64,000 bases of DNA from Lantana camara (GCA_037501455.1 CM074865.1:39662501-39726500); one strand, 5' to 3'. Shown: positions 23,841 through 36,486, counted from the first letter of the stretch. Numbers and translations are program-made. Notes: generated by a model from the sequence alone, not told the origin.

Positions 23841-26382
23841 ATTATGTAATTAATATTAATATTGAAATCGTATTTTCCCAAATAATTGTAATTCTATTCC
23901 AGTAATTTAGTCTCTACAAACAAATGTAAGTAACAACATAATTAAAAAAATCAAATCAAATAACATAATATTAATATGTTCACAAAATTTCTAATCCAAA
24001 ATAATATTAGTTACAATTTGTACCTAATATATAATATCGGTCTTATGCAACAAAAATGACAAAAGGTTAAGTATCAATACCGACAAAAGGTTAAGCATCA
24101 ATACCTCTTACAGTACTTAGTGTAATTGTGTAATAAACTTAAACAGAAAAAGTCTCACAAATTGTGTCAATCTTGAGCCATAGTAACCTATATAAAAATT
24201 CTCTTGTTGTAGTCAATATTAAATATAGGTAGAAAGAAATTTTGTTAAAGCTAATGAACAATCCTTACCATATTTTTTGGCCATGGAACAACCTCCCCAA
24301 TCGCATCACCAATAGTTTTGAAATGTGATGTAGGTCGAATTTATTCTTCATCAACTTCCACTGCAACATTGATGACCACCTCACACCAATTGTTTCCCAA
24401 AAATACTTGTCTAACTCTTTCTGAAGGATTTAAACTTTGAAGACAACACATTTATGTATAAGTATATAGTATTCTAATTAATACTGAACCTATTCAGTGA
24501 TCCAACACAAATGAAAATATTTAACAATTCCATTATTAAAATTCTAAATGTACTATTAACCAACATACGCAGTTAATAAACAAAAAAAAACAAAAAAACA
24601 AAAAAAATGGTATGAAGCTTCTAAAATGGGGAAGAAGGTTGGTGAGTACCAACTGGAAAAAGAAAAGAAGTGGACAGTAGCTGGTAAAGGGAGAGACAGT
24701 GGTGGTTGCAGTATCAATTTATATTTCTAAAAAAAACACAGCAATTTTGTCCCAGAACTCCATTTCCTACATTGATGGAATATCAATTTCATAATGAAAC
24801 CAACTTACATTTATTGAATAATAAATTGGTTAACTTTACCAACAAAGAGTTGAGAAAAAGGGAAAAGAAAAAAAAGAGTTTTAATCTACAGAAGTAATCA
24901 AACAACAAAAAATGCCAAGAAAGAGCTTCTTATGCTAATGCTACACACTTCACACTTAGCTACAACTGGAAAGGGAAGAAATTTGGATTTCTAGGAACTA
25001 CTAGACATATTCTTTCAGAACTTAAGAAGCCCAAGATTACCCAATATGGCCGTAGTCAAGCAGACTGAATCCCCACATTCTTAGAACATTCAGTTTAGTT
25101 CAAAATCCCCAACACAGACATGCACCTAAGACAACATATTAAGAGCTTTAATTCACTCATCTCACTAAATGCATATTTCCTGGCTGTTAAACAATTTGCT
25201 ACACCATGGATAAGATTGAAATTCTTCGATTATATCATTTCGACAACAAAATAAACAAACAAAGAAGAAACATTAAGAGAGAGGGAGGCATATTTATCAC
25301 AATCATTTAACCAAACTGATGTTATCTTCACTATTACCCAATAACTTGAGTATTGATTAAATCACTCCAACGAATTTGACGCCAATTATCAAGCTTTTCT
25401 TTATTTTTCCAGCCAAACTGTCAAAAGTTTCTTCACATTAGAAAGTGGAAAGATTTTGACAGAACAATATATTTACAACACACAACAGCAAAATGAAAAG
25501 ATAATTTACATCTCAGGTAACTTATCTACGGATCATGACATCTGAAATACATCAGGTCTCAAACAGCCTAACCCAACATAAACTACAGACCATTACAACA
25601 CACAAAAACAAGAAAACACAGACACTCTCCACAATACACAGGCTTCGAACACAGTACCCTCAACTTCTCAGATAATTCAGACACCTAAAACCATATAGTG
25701 CAGAATCTAGACTTTAATTGTAGTAAAACATAAGTAACATAATAGTGAAACCAATTAACAACAAAATCTCAACATTTTCAACAGATAAGTCCCACAAAAT
25801 CCGCAGCCATGTATCATAGAAAAATCAAAAGGGACAAAGTTTTTAAGGCATACAACTCATCAATCATCAATTTTCTCATTGAACTCCAAAACCCATACGT
25901 TATAATCGAAACATACATTCAAACCCACCCTGTAATCGAAACACTAAAAATATGACAAAACTGATTTAAGAATCCAATCACATAAATTTAAACCCTATAC
26001 CTGAAACACTAAATTTTTGAGCTAAAAAATTATAAAAAAAAAGTAAAGAGTCCCAAACCCGTCCGATTAGATAAAGTGATCCTGTAAAATGGCCAATAAA
26101 TGCATGCACTCCATAATTATACGAAAGATCCTACTACAAAGATGATTTTGAGAGTCTCCATGGCTGAAATCTCATGGCTTGTTGCAGGTAAAGTAACTCT
26201 TAAGAATTAGGCATTTTCAGAAAATGAATCGAATCAGAGAAGTTGCGCGATTGAAGACATTAACAACGATTGAAAGTAACCGAAACTATAGAAACAATGT
26301 AAAACTCACCCACTATAACAATTAAACAATTAAAAAAATTACAATAAACAAGATGAAAAAGGGATTAGCAGAAGAAGAGGAC
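23841..26382. other. AT-rich sequence without a recognised gene
   Basis: This is roughly 2.5 kb between the CACTA terminus and the DCP2 exons. There is no long ORF and no LTR boundary. It could be CACTA interior, or the 3' introns and flank of the DCP2 copy. I see no further exon that I can name. Confidence 0.5.
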
Positions 26383-26879
26383 CTTTCAGGGGTTTATCCA
26401 ATCTTGTTGTCATAGGAGGTGGATGCACTGAAATCCATGACCTCGGGGATCTGCAAATAATCCCTTTTTTGTTCATAAATAAGAAAATATTGATTTAAAA
26501 AGTAAAAGCAATATAGTATACTCACAGTAAAAATGGAGCAACCATGTAGAGCTTGATATCGATGATACCATGAGATATAACATCATTAATTGCTGGTTGA
26601 AGCTCATCCAGTCGATGCCATGCAATTTCCTGATAAATAACTGATAAGAAAATAAAAATCTTCCACTTTCTGGATTATCTTGTCCAAAAAAAAAATTTAA
26701 ATGTAATAAAGAGCGGAAATGACGTACGTTAATCTCTTTTCTAGTAAGAGGAGCAAATGATGTGTCTTCTTTCACCCCAGCAACAATGTAAGTCTTACTC
26801 TTTGCTGTCCAAATATCAACTCAATGAAGTCATCTTTGTTAAGAAGTTTTGAAACATCAAAACCAGTTTCCTCCAAGAC
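26383..26879 (-). pseudogene. DCP2: DCP2 decapping enzyme fragment: three exons
   Basis: Three minus-strand exons with matching splice phases encode the end of the Nudix domain and the following helical box B. Exon 26728-26879 starts after TGCAG and reads VLEETGFDVSKLLNKDDF, then FGQQRVRL; a one-base deletion near 26790 then shifts the frame before VAGVKEDTSFAPLTRKEIN. Exon 26526-26629 reads EIAWHRLDELQPAINDV and KLYMVAPFL, ending at GTGAGT. Exon 26383-26450 reads SPRSWISVHPPPMTTRLDKP and LKG. These match plant DCP2, which removes the mRNA cap in cytoplasmic P-bodies. The preceding exon is at 49989-50057, beyond the element D insertion. The frameshift and exon disruption make this a non-functional copy. 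Confidence 0.85.
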
Positions 26880-27275
26880 CTGCATTTCCCTAACACTGAA
26901 GTTAAGTTGCAAATATCCCCTTTCAATCATCCAAGTTCAATCAAAACTGGAAATAATTATTTATACACTTCGACAATAGCATCCAAGGAAGCAATAGCAT
27001 TTGAAAAGTTCTTAAAATTTGAATTATAACCCCACTTAACTATGACCATAATCACAATAAAAAAGTAATCGTGATGTGGAAAAAGGTTACAATGAAGGTA
27101 TGTGTAAATTTGAAACCAAAAGGGAGTATTTGTGAAAATTGGTGTCAATAGTTGGGGACATAATAATGATTCTCATATGTCTTAACATTACAATAATCAA
27201 GCAAAATAGTAAATATGCAAAAGTACTACAGTGTCCTCTACATAATGTTTGCAATCGATTACTAGAGTTAAAAAA

Positions 27276-29031
27276 TGTAGCACCCCTATACGTAGAGATA
27301 CCACACCCCTACACCATAGGTCGATCCACATACGAAATGGACAATCCGTACATGAACTAACCTATAGCGAACGGGTGATAAGTAAAAGAAACAAGCTAGC
27401 TAGGCGGGACTAGACCCTCAATTAGTTTAAATCCAATACACGAAATTCAAAAGCGGAAGCATAATATTATCATTTCATCATGTCAATACATTATCATCTC
27501 CCAGATAACATTCACACATAAGTACTCAAAAACGACTAACATGATACTTTGAAATGCTAATACATGGGAAGAAACACTATGCTAGACTCAGCTGGATAAC
27601 AGACACGACTCGACTCCCGCCTAGCACGCAATGGACGAAACCTGAAAGGTGGAGGCGTCAGTCTGTGAAGACCGAGCGAGGGGCATAAATATATATAAAC
27701 ACAAATAACATGCAAGTTATAACCTCAGGTAAGGTTTTGTAACTAAAATAATATAAGTGCAAGAATAACATAGAACTCGCCCGATATTACAACTACCAAG
27801 TTTAACACGGTGATCACTTTTATTATAACAATCAGTGGCCCTGGCGAGGGGCGTGCACGATCTCCAACCAAACCCCGATAGTGAACCAGGATTACATTTT
27901 CATTTCATTAGGTTATCACACAAGTCATTATAGTGCACACGATCAATAACACGAACTCCATCATTCTCTAATGGTGGTGGGTTTGCAAGGCCCGAACCAC
28001 CCACGGTAACACGTTGTACGTCGGGAACATGACTCCCACGTACGGGACTCTTTCCTCCACCAAACCTCCTGGTGGATTCAGGGGGCATCCCCACGGTTTG
28101 AGAGAAGTGTAAGAGTTACCCATCAGCCCTATGCCTCCCAGGTTGGCTCAAACACATACTCTCGGGCCCATAGTGCACAATACACAATAATTCGCCAAAA
28201 CATTATCACTGTTCAATCACGATAACACGGTACACGGCTTGCTTTTCATGAACACGATTGGCTTTCAATGAACACGATTTACTTTCAAAGAACACGACTT
28301 GTAACACGATACACGGCTAGCTGGTAAATCATTTGTATGTTTTTGGTAAACGATTATAAAGAGATATATATACATTTTGGCCGAAATCCACGTAAAGGTT
28401 ATATGGTTCTAGATAACTAGCAACTAAACCTCACCTTTACCGACAAAATACTAGTCGAGACACGGCCTACGGCTCCTGCTCCACGTCACGGGAAGTTGAT
28501 CTGTGCAAGGGATACATGTATACATGAGACTTGACTCCAAAATGGACCAAATATGACGAACGGCGAATATGCAACGAGACTATGAGCAATGTACAATGTA
28601 GCATGTAATTATCATGTTTTGGCATATAATCAATCATATAATAACAATTTGGGATCAAAGAAGTCATGGGATTAAAATCCCAAAATCTCATTTTTATGCA
28701 GTAGGTTTGCTTCTGCCAGACGAAGGGGAACGGCCGTTCCAGCTTCCCTTTGAAAATGGGAAGGGCCGTTCCAGTGTCCCTTTTAAAAGTGCTAGCAATT
28801 TTTAAAATAAAACCACACCTTTACTAGGCACGGCCCTTCCGGCACAAAGGCCAAAACGGGAACGGCCGTTCCCAGGTTCGGCAATTATTTCACGAAATAA
28901 CTATTTTCAAGTAATGAAATAAATTCTAAGTTTAATATGAATTCATGAAATTTCATGAAAGTTTGATAAAATATAATTTATAAAATTATAATAAATGTAA
29001 AAATGTGATTAATGAAATTCGGGGCTTTACA
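27276..29031 (-). repeat. Element D 3' LTR (1756 bp)
   Basis: On the minus strand it starts TGTAAAGCCCCG at 29031 and ends GGGGTGCTACA at 27276. It aligns by eye with the split 5' LTR. It includes the LTR hairpin near 27659-27675 (one G-T pair in the stem) and the GGAACGGCCGTTCC cluster (28722-28875). Confidence 0.88.
28722..28875 (-). repeat. GGAACGGCCGTTCC dyad cluster, D 3' LTR
   Basis: About five copies of GGAACGGCCGTTCC and variants (GGGAAGGGCCGTTCC, CACGGCCCTTCCGG) occur in about 150 bp of otherwise AT-rich LTR. The 5' LTR equivalent is 49605-49755. Confidence 0.8.
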
Positions 29032-29062
29032 ATTCTCTCTCCCCCCCTCCCCCCTTTAAAAG
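29032..29062 (-). other. Polypurine tract of element D
   Basis: A plus-strand pyrimidine run (TTCTCTCTCCCCCCCTCCCC) directly follows the LTR boundary, giving a long purine tract on the element's own strand. Confidence 0.85.
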
Positions 29063-29110
29063 GACCTGGTCCCCAGGTCTACTGTCGAGTTTAAAACGAT
29101 GCACAAGCCA

Positions 29111-29275
29111 TAAGAGAACCCATCTCTTAAACAATGACTGAAAGAACCCGGTCTTTTAACAAGAACAGAGAAAACCCCATTTCTCAGTAAGAAATGAGAG
29201 AGCCCCGTCTCTCAAAAAAAAAGGAGAGAACCCTGTCTCTCCACAAGCATGAGAGCACCCCGTCTCCCAGATACA
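29111..29275 (-). repeat. Hairpin array of element D (6 units)
   Basis: The arms, in order, are TAAGAGA/TCTCTTA, AAAGA/TCTTT, GAGAAA/TTTCTC, TGAGAGA/TCTCTCA, GGAGAGA/TCTCTCC and GAGA/TCTC, around ACCC(C)-type loops. The first five are perfect and each differs from the next on both sides. The array lies between the gag stop and the polypurine tract. Confidence 0.88.
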
Positions 29276-29458
29276 CAAGATAACAATTCAAGAAACAATG
29301 ATGGAAACATTTATCACACAAGAAGCAGGTATAGTCAGACCAACCACATTAATTTATCCTTCCTAACGAAGCACTTTGTTGCTAGCAAACGTTATAATAA
29401 TGGTAAAATCCATGATGCTCATGATATGCATGTTTGAAAGTACCGTTCACCGTTGTTC

Positions 29459-29493
29459 TTACCTGTCAAATGATCTCCGACCCCGGGTGGACC
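29459..29493 (-). pseudogene. gag: Element D gag, last codons after the copia insertion
   Basis: With the copia solo LTR and one duplication copy removed, the gag frame passes from 31779 into this segment (RSTRGRRSFDR) and ends at a TAA at 29459-29461. The joined length, 1062 nt, is a multiple of three, which supports the reconstruction of the frame. Confidence 0.75.
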
Positions 29494-30213
29494 GCTCTTG
29501 TTGGAAAACAGGAATCAGAAAGCAGCGAAAATTTAAAAATTTTCCAACAAAAGGATCTTGGACTCGCAATCGTGTATCCAAATTCGTAGGGATAAGAAAC
29601 TTACTTTCTTAATTGTCTTTCTTGAAGCGTTTCAAGCCACCCAAGAACGCTCTTCATCCGGTAATGGCAACCCGTCCCTCGAAAGTCTTTTTCTGCTTCA
29701 GAATCCATTATAGGGATAACAATCCACACCAACCTAGATTCAATTCATGTTAGGGAAGTTCTTAACAATATAACATAAAGAAGAAACATGAAAATGAGAA
29801 AGGCATGATCGAAACTCCCTTCGAAAACCAGTTTTGCGAAAGTAGAAATTTGCCAGTCATAAAACCCTCGTGAAAAAACTCATCGTTCAGGATATGGATG
29901 AACGGTTTTCGCCATCTTCTTTAGTTCGATTTTTTCACTCGTTTTCTTTCGGGTACAGAATCGTTTCATCATCCCTTCTGATCGTTTTGCTTGATCCCCA
30001 CTTTTTGGTAAAGCTCGAATCTTCAAAACTTCTAACTTGAAGCGCTCTAGAGATAGTCCACCAACTTGGCTACAATCTAACTAGTAAGGATGCTAGTTCT
30101 CTAGTTAGTGTTTAGGCTTAACCTAGGGTTTCGTATATCTTGGAGAAAGGATGGTGTTCAACACATGAACCAAAAGAATTCTCAATTAGCTCTAAGGGGA
30201 GCTCGAGCTCCCC

Positions 30214-30221
30214 TATTTATA
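30214..30221 (-). promoter_or_regulatory. TATA-like box of the copia solo LTR
   Basis: TATAAATA on the minus strand (in CCCCTCTTATAAATAGGGG), in the second half of the LTR, upstream of a leader-like region. Confidence 0.55.
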
Positions 30222-30552
30222 AGAGGGGAGGACCGAAAATCCTAGTCCTTATGGACTAAGGATTTGGTCCCTCTCTCCTATTACTTGATCATCAAGTAAT
30301 TTTGACTTTGACTTTGAATTCAAATTCAAATCAACTTTCAAGAGAGCTAAAAATATCCAAACTATTTTTGGATATTATTATACTTTATTTATTTAAAATA
30401 AATAACTTATTTTATCTAATTAATTAATTCACAATTAATTAACTAGATTATTTTTTCTCCAAAATTAGACTTTCTTTTTAATTCAAAAATTAAACCAAAG
30501 TCTATTAAATAATTAATAAATTAATTATTTAATATATATATACAATATATAT

Positions 30553-30626
30553 GTACACGTGTGAGGCACGTGTCACAATGACACGTGTCATTCACGTGAT
30601 CCACACGTGTGGCTTCACACGTGTGG
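30553..30626 (-). promoter_or_regulatory. Cluster of six ACGT-core (G-box/ABRE-like) sites
   Basis: CACGTG-type cores occur six times in about 74 bp (ACACGTGTG, GCACGTGTC, ACACGTGTC, TCACGTGAT, and two CACACGTGTGG), some 340 bp upstream of the TATA-like box. Such motifs bind plant bZIP or bHLH factors. LTR J keeps a smaller cluster at 51139-51170. Confidence 0.6.
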
Positions 30627-31778
30627 AACCCTCTTGGCCCGATTAACTCGTTTAATCATTTTAAACCTCAACTCATGTAACCAAGTTGTTGTGTGTGACC
30701 CTCTAGGTTCTCAATTCAATTAGCAGTGACCCTAATTAATTAATTCACTAATTAATTAATCAGTCCACAGATTAAACGACCATAGTCTAGCAACAAGTGT
30801 TTAACCCCTAGCTGAATTGGAATGTTCGGATTCGACAGAACCTTTAAGTCATTAATTCATGTGAGATACAATCCTCCTACTTACTATCTCTCAACCAAGA
30901 TCTAGGGTAAGGGAATAATTAGAACCCTAATAATCCAGTTTTAAAGCTAAGTGCATTTCATATCCATTTGATCTCAATCCAAGAAACCCTTTTCTTGATG
31001 TCTTGATCTACTGCCTTGGCCAAGGACTCCATATGGCATATGAATGACTTACACAATAAGAGATCACCTTGCAAACGCAAGTGTAGGTCCTTTCTCGATT
31101 CTCATTCACTTTCATGAATCACTTGTGCAGCCCCAGCATAAGCCTTGAATCAGTTGTCTAAGGCGACACCCTTTAAAGCTTATACCTAAGACTATAGAGT
31201 TAACTCATAAAGTGACATGGAACCTCAAGTCTAAGGATCAATTAATCACATCAATGACTCGTGAGATATTTCCTAATCTGGAAGTTTCTATTTCTTGAAA
31301 TAGAAACTTCCTTTCCCATTTGGGAATCTTCTCACACGGGGCACCTCAGTGAACTTACTTATTGAAGTAAGCACCCTCATGTATCACGCACGTATCAACT
31401 ATACACTTTGCACCTCCATGAAACAAGGTGGTCCTTCTTAAGGGCGTGATCCCACAAGCAAGCCTTAGAGGAGTCAGGTTGACACTCCCACTGTCTGTAG
31501 GACTCATCGGCTTGGAGTATTTTACTAATCATGACTTGTGTGAAATAGGGTCGTTTCATGAACCATTTCACCTAAATGGTAGAGTCCTAAAGTCATCAGG
31601 ATTAGGGCAGTTCTCATACATGCACAGCTAAAGTAAACGCATACCAAACAAGAGCATTTAAAGAAGTGTTTGCCTGTGATATTAATCATTCGTATATTAT
31701 TCAAAGATTGTCTGCGATACTAGGAAAGTCCCAAAACGGATTATGACTAATCGGCTTTCTAGGGCACTATTCCTAACA

Positions 31779-32805
31779 GCTCTTTTCGTTTCGGACACGT
31801 ATCTATTTGATGCTTGGAACTTCTACAACGTAAACATAATCGCAAGCGCTTTCTACATCCATCATAGGTATGTGTGTCCCATCCACAGTAAGTGCAGAGT
31901 TACTTCCCTGACCGTGATGGCAATGCCGTAACAGAAATCCTCTCTGAAGTTGACTTATCAATTTGGGACTTTTTCTTTTTGGTCCTTTCCTGGGAGAGTG
32001 AGATTGAAATAGCATTGGAACATTTCATCGTATTGGAATCCTGTCCTGATCCCGAAACTGGGTCCGGTTCAAAGCGAGGAATAACATTGTCCGAATCCTC
32101 GACCTTCAATGCTTTAGTAGTAGCCTTGGCCCAGGTGCTTGTGTTAGCAGCTGTCAAGGCAGCTTGGATATCCGGCCTAAGTCCCTGTACGAATTGCGTT
32201 GCCTTGTAAAAGTCATCGCTCGCTATATTGGGAGCGTAGCGAGATAATCTCTCGAACTCTGTGATGTACTCACCAACAGATTTCCCTTCTTGCTTCAACT
32301 CAATGAATTCCCTTAACCTACGAGTGCGGAAAGCTGGTGGTATGAACTTATTTCTGAATTCCCGAATGAATACTTCCCAAGTAATAGCTTCCCTGGCAGC
32401 CTCTAATACAACCTGAGTATTCTCCCACCAGGAGTAAGCCTCGCCCTGAATCAGAGTAAGAGTGCAACGAGCTTTTTCTTGAGTATCACACGGGATAAGC
32501 TGCCAAATCCTTTCCACTTCCTTTAACCACATCTCTGCCTGGATATCATCGCCCCTATAAAACTTGGGAGGTTGCTGATTCTGAAATTCCCGTAGTATAG
32601 CGGAGATAGGGTTCTCTTGTGGTGCTAATGGTGCAGGTGGTGCTGGAGGAACCCGTTCGTGAAGTCTTTGATCAACTAACCCGACCACTGCATTCATGAA
32701 ATCCTGTGGTTGAGCAGGAGGGGTTGGAGGTGCAGGAGGATAATGATCGTGGTGATGTCTCCTTTGTCCAGGGGAACGATCACGGCGAGATCTATCTCGA
32801 GGCAT
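31779..32805 (-). pseudogene. gag: Element D Gag, Tekay-like, with an in-frame stop before two zinc knuckles
   Basis: An ATG at 32805 opens a 301-codon frame ending at a TAA at 31900-31902. It has a basic and proline-rich N terminus, then a Retrotrans_gag domain (about residues 65-200, including KFYRGDDIQAEMWLKEVERI and YITEFERLSRYAPNI). The same frame continues past the stop into two CCHC zinc knuckles, C-x2-C-x4-H-x4-C (CTYCGWDTHTYDGC) and CLRCRSSKHQIDTC. The stop sits a few codons before the first knuckle and would remove RNA binding. The frame is then cut by the copia solo LTR and resumes at 29493. Gag forms the cytoplasmic particle that packages element RNA. No protease, RT or integrase follows. 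The domains resemble chromovirus (Tekay/Del) Gag. Confidence 0.85.
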
Positions 32806-33034
32806 CCTGTAACCGAAACACTAGATATACATGTTGGATCAGGGGATGCTAATGAACATAATTGAGATCAAGATCATACGATGCAAATGAAATACATAGT
32901 TCACATAATTCATAAAATTCAACAAGGTTCAAGTAATTCCATTTAAGATGCAAGACTCGTAATTCTCAAATAATCCTATGCCGTTCGACCTAGACTCACA
33001 AGATACGACACTAGAACCTCGGTTTTGCAACCGG

Positions 33035-33046
33035 GCTCTGATACCA
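33035..33046 (-). other. Primer-binding site of element D
   Basis: Minus-strand TGGTATCAGAGC lies 8 bases from the 5' LTR end at 33054. It is of the initiator tRNA-Met type and at the same spacing as in A and B. Confidence 0.9.
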
Positions 33047-33053
33047 CTTAAGA

Positions 33054-33347
33054 TGTAGCACCCCTATACCTAGAGATACCACACCCCCGCACTATAGGCC
33101 GATCCACATACGAAATGGACAATCCATACATGAACTAACCTATAGCGAACAGGTGACAAGTAAAAGAAATAAGCTAGCTAGGCGGGACTAGACCCTCAAT
33201 TATTTTGAATCCAATACACGAAATTCAAAAGCGGAAGCATAATATTATCATTTCATCACATCAATACATTATCATCTCCCAGATAACATTCAAACATAAG
33301 TACTCAAAAACTACTAACATGATACTCTGAAATGCTAATACATGGGA
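33054..33347 (-). repeat. Element D 5' LTR, part next to the primer site
   Basis: This segment matches the end of the 3' LTR (27276 onward) with few differences. It is interrupted at 33347 by solo LTR K; the flanking tggga at 33343-33347 is the target duplication. Confidence 0.88.
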
Positions 33348-34494
33348 TGTAACAGCCCTAACCTGGGCCGAGTTGGAAAAGGTAAAGTATAGGGGTTATT
33401 CAAGAAGCACTTATAATCTCGGTCCTTATTTATTCTCTTCATGCATTACATTTTATGTGACTTATGTGCTTTTATGTGTGACACTTTAATTAAATAATCG
33501 TAGATTTAATTATTTCCTCTATTTAACTCGTACCTTGAAATTCTTTTCATAGAATCCTAGAATTCTAGTATTCATTCCCTTCTAGCACCTAAAACCCTTT
33601 CATATGCTTCAAAACCCATTTCTACAGCTTTAGGTTGGAAATTACAAAAATACCCCTACAGCTCAAAAATATTCCTACGTCTCCCGAAACACTTTCACTA
33701 CCCAATATTGTAACCAAAAGAATCCTCACATTATTTCGAGGATCGTGATACTCTCCGTGAACCATAATTCCCATCCTAACTCCCGTAGTATCAAAAAACC
33801 GGCGAAAACCCTAGCTTATGCTTCGATCATCAATAAATCCCTACTCATCTACTTTTTGACATTCAATATTATAACCAAAACGATCCTCAAATTATTTTAT
33901 GAATTTTCATGCATTTATCAAAAACTCGATTTCACCATTTCATATTCTATAAATATTTTCCTTTTTAAAAATCATCATTTTATTTTAAACAATTAGCTTT
34001 TATTCAAAAGTCGAAATTATACTTAAAACGATCCTTGAATTTTTCTCTACATTATAGTGATTTTTTCCAACTTCAAACTTTATTATAGCTTCATTTATAT
34101 AATTTTCTCATGATTTTCATCAACTTTAGTGTTCATAGTTTATAAACGAAAACTCTAAATATTCCACATTTATAATCAAAACGAAGCTCGTTTTTCACCC
34201 ATTCTTTCGTTAATTCACTACAACGAAATTTTGCCTCTCGACTCTTGAATAAATTTTATATTATTTTACATTTATTTTTATTCAAAATGACATCATCCAT
34301 GACCTCATGGTCTTCTAGAAGGATTAATTAAATGAACATAATTTCTCCACATTTCCTAACTAATTACCTAGCATTTGTTCATAATATAATTTAACCACAT
34401 CTCCTAATTAATCACCAAGCATTTGTATGAATTAGGAGACATCCACATCTCCCTTAAACTTTCATTTCTTGCTTAGAAACCCCTCATGACTACC

Positions 34495-34502
34495 TATAAA
34501 TA
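34495..34502 (+). promoter_or_regulatory. TATA-like box of LTR K
   Basis: TATAAATA in CCTATAAATACCCCC, about 100 bp before a CT-rich leader that ends at AAG|GTATG. It is the clearest core promoter among the gypsy-type LTRs here. Confidence 0.65.
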
Positions 34503-36486
34503 CCCCCTCAAGCCTCATTTATACTTCACAAATCAACACACAAAATCACTCTCTTCTCTCCCCTAGCTCACGCCACTCTCTCTCCCTCTCTCTAAGGTAT
34601 GTTTTTCTTCTATTATTTCATGCTTTATATTATGTTCTTAGTATAATAATAATAGTAGCATGTCTAGGATTAATTAAATTATGCTTTAGGAATTTATTTT
34701 ATGAAATATGTGCATAATTGTTAGTTAAATACAATATGTGCACACTATGGAATTTTATTTAATTAAATGCATGAATTATGATATGATACAATGTGAGTAT
34801 GTATTTAAATAATTATGATCTTGTTTGATTAAATTCATGCCTAGAATAATTTATTTAGAATTATTTTTCATAGAGAATTTATATATTTTGCTATATTATG
34901 CTTCAAATCTTATGTTATGAATATGAATATAATCAAGCATGTGTAGAACATTTTATGAATACTTGAAGATATGAATAAATTCATGTTTAGGAATTTATTT
35001 ATGAATCATATTTCATGAAAATTTTATATATTATGCTTATTTATTCTTTAATCTTATGTTATGACTATGAATTTGATCAAGAATGCCTAGAACATCTTAT
35101 GAATATTCAAACATGATGAAGAACATGTTCTTGATGTTCTTGAAATATGTGTGTACCGTGTGCTAGTGTGTGTAAGTGTGTGTTTGATTTTGTGTTTAAA
35201 AGTATTTAATCCCCTATGTTTAAATAGTAACCGTTTTTCAATAGTAACCTTGACTTTTGACTTTAAATATGAATTTTGACCAATAATATCATGTAGTAAT
35301 TTCAAGAATTAATATAAAATAAAATTTGGTTTTATTTAAGAAAGGACTTTTGCCTAACGATTTCAAAATCGGGGATTAAATAACGTTTTCAAAATCAGGT
35401 TCACCTTTATTAAAAATAAACCTTAATTTGGATTCATGATTTGAATAAGAATTTCTTGGTTAATTCGGTTATATGACTTTGGTATCAGTGTGTTTTACAA
35501 TAATATTTCAATTCTAGATTACCGAATTTCTTGTACCTTACTGTTACTCCTTGTTATAATATGCCTTAATTGTACTCATTCATGTATCGCATTAGTGTAG
35601 AAAGAACCTAGTTCTCTAAGTCCGTAGTAGTTCACTACTTTCAGGAACTAGGTCTGGACAGTGGAACCCCGAATACTTTACTTGATTCTGTATCGTAGCA
35701 GGTGAGGTTAAAATATTTTCAACTGGGATCATGAGTCTACATATAAAATATTTTATTATTTATCCCAATAAGGGATCAGTCTTATTTTTCCCTAACTATA
35801 GTATTATCCCCTTTCTGGGAAAATATCTGATATAAGTATACCTATTATCCTATTATATAAAACAAAATCCTTGTTTAAGTTACAAGCATATCATACTCAA
35901 GTCCATTTTGGTGAGTATTGATATGATGTAACTCTATTCTGTATTTAAAATGCAAGATCTGTATCTGTATCTGTTGGGCCCGGTGGTACGGTAGAACTAA
36001 TAGCCGGGTGGCAAGGGCCATCGTCTATTACTATACCTGCCGCCAAATCTGATCTTAATGTTGGTTTAACTGGAGGTTAGTTATTCCACATTAAGTGACG
36101 GGAAAGGTACGTCCCTCCCTCTGTCTGTATCTGGATCTCGAGGGGTTGCTCCCGACAGATCATGGAGGAAAAAGGCTGGATTGATTCTGTTATTTCTGAT
36201 TTCATTCTGTTTAAGGAGTAAAGGATGGAGAACGCCTACTTGCAGGGCACTAATACTTTATTATCGTATGGTTCATATTTTCAAGAATCTGATACCCAGT
36301 CCCCTTATTCCCCTTTTCTCAAAATAAATATGAACCAAATATTTGTATTGATTATTATTTTATTGATTTCCGGTATAATACTATTACTATATTATTTTAT
36401 TAATAGTATCAAACTCCAACTTTTATAGTCAAACACTTTTCAAATATACCTATACGTATATATGTAGTCCCGACTACCCCCCTCAC

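Larger units (their letters stand above)
29499..31778 (-). mobile_element. Solo LTR of a Ty1/copia-type element inside D gag
   Basis: A 2280-bp LTR is flanked by gctct (29494-29498 and 31779-31783). On the minus strand it starts TGTTAGGAATAGTGCCC and ends TTTTCCAACA. No interior or second LTR is present, so it is the product of LTR-LTR recombination. It shares its start (AATAGTGCCCTAGAAAGCC) with LTR J at 50058. A TATA-like box is at 30214-30221 on the minus strand and an ACGT-core cluster at 30553-30626. Confidence 0.9.
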
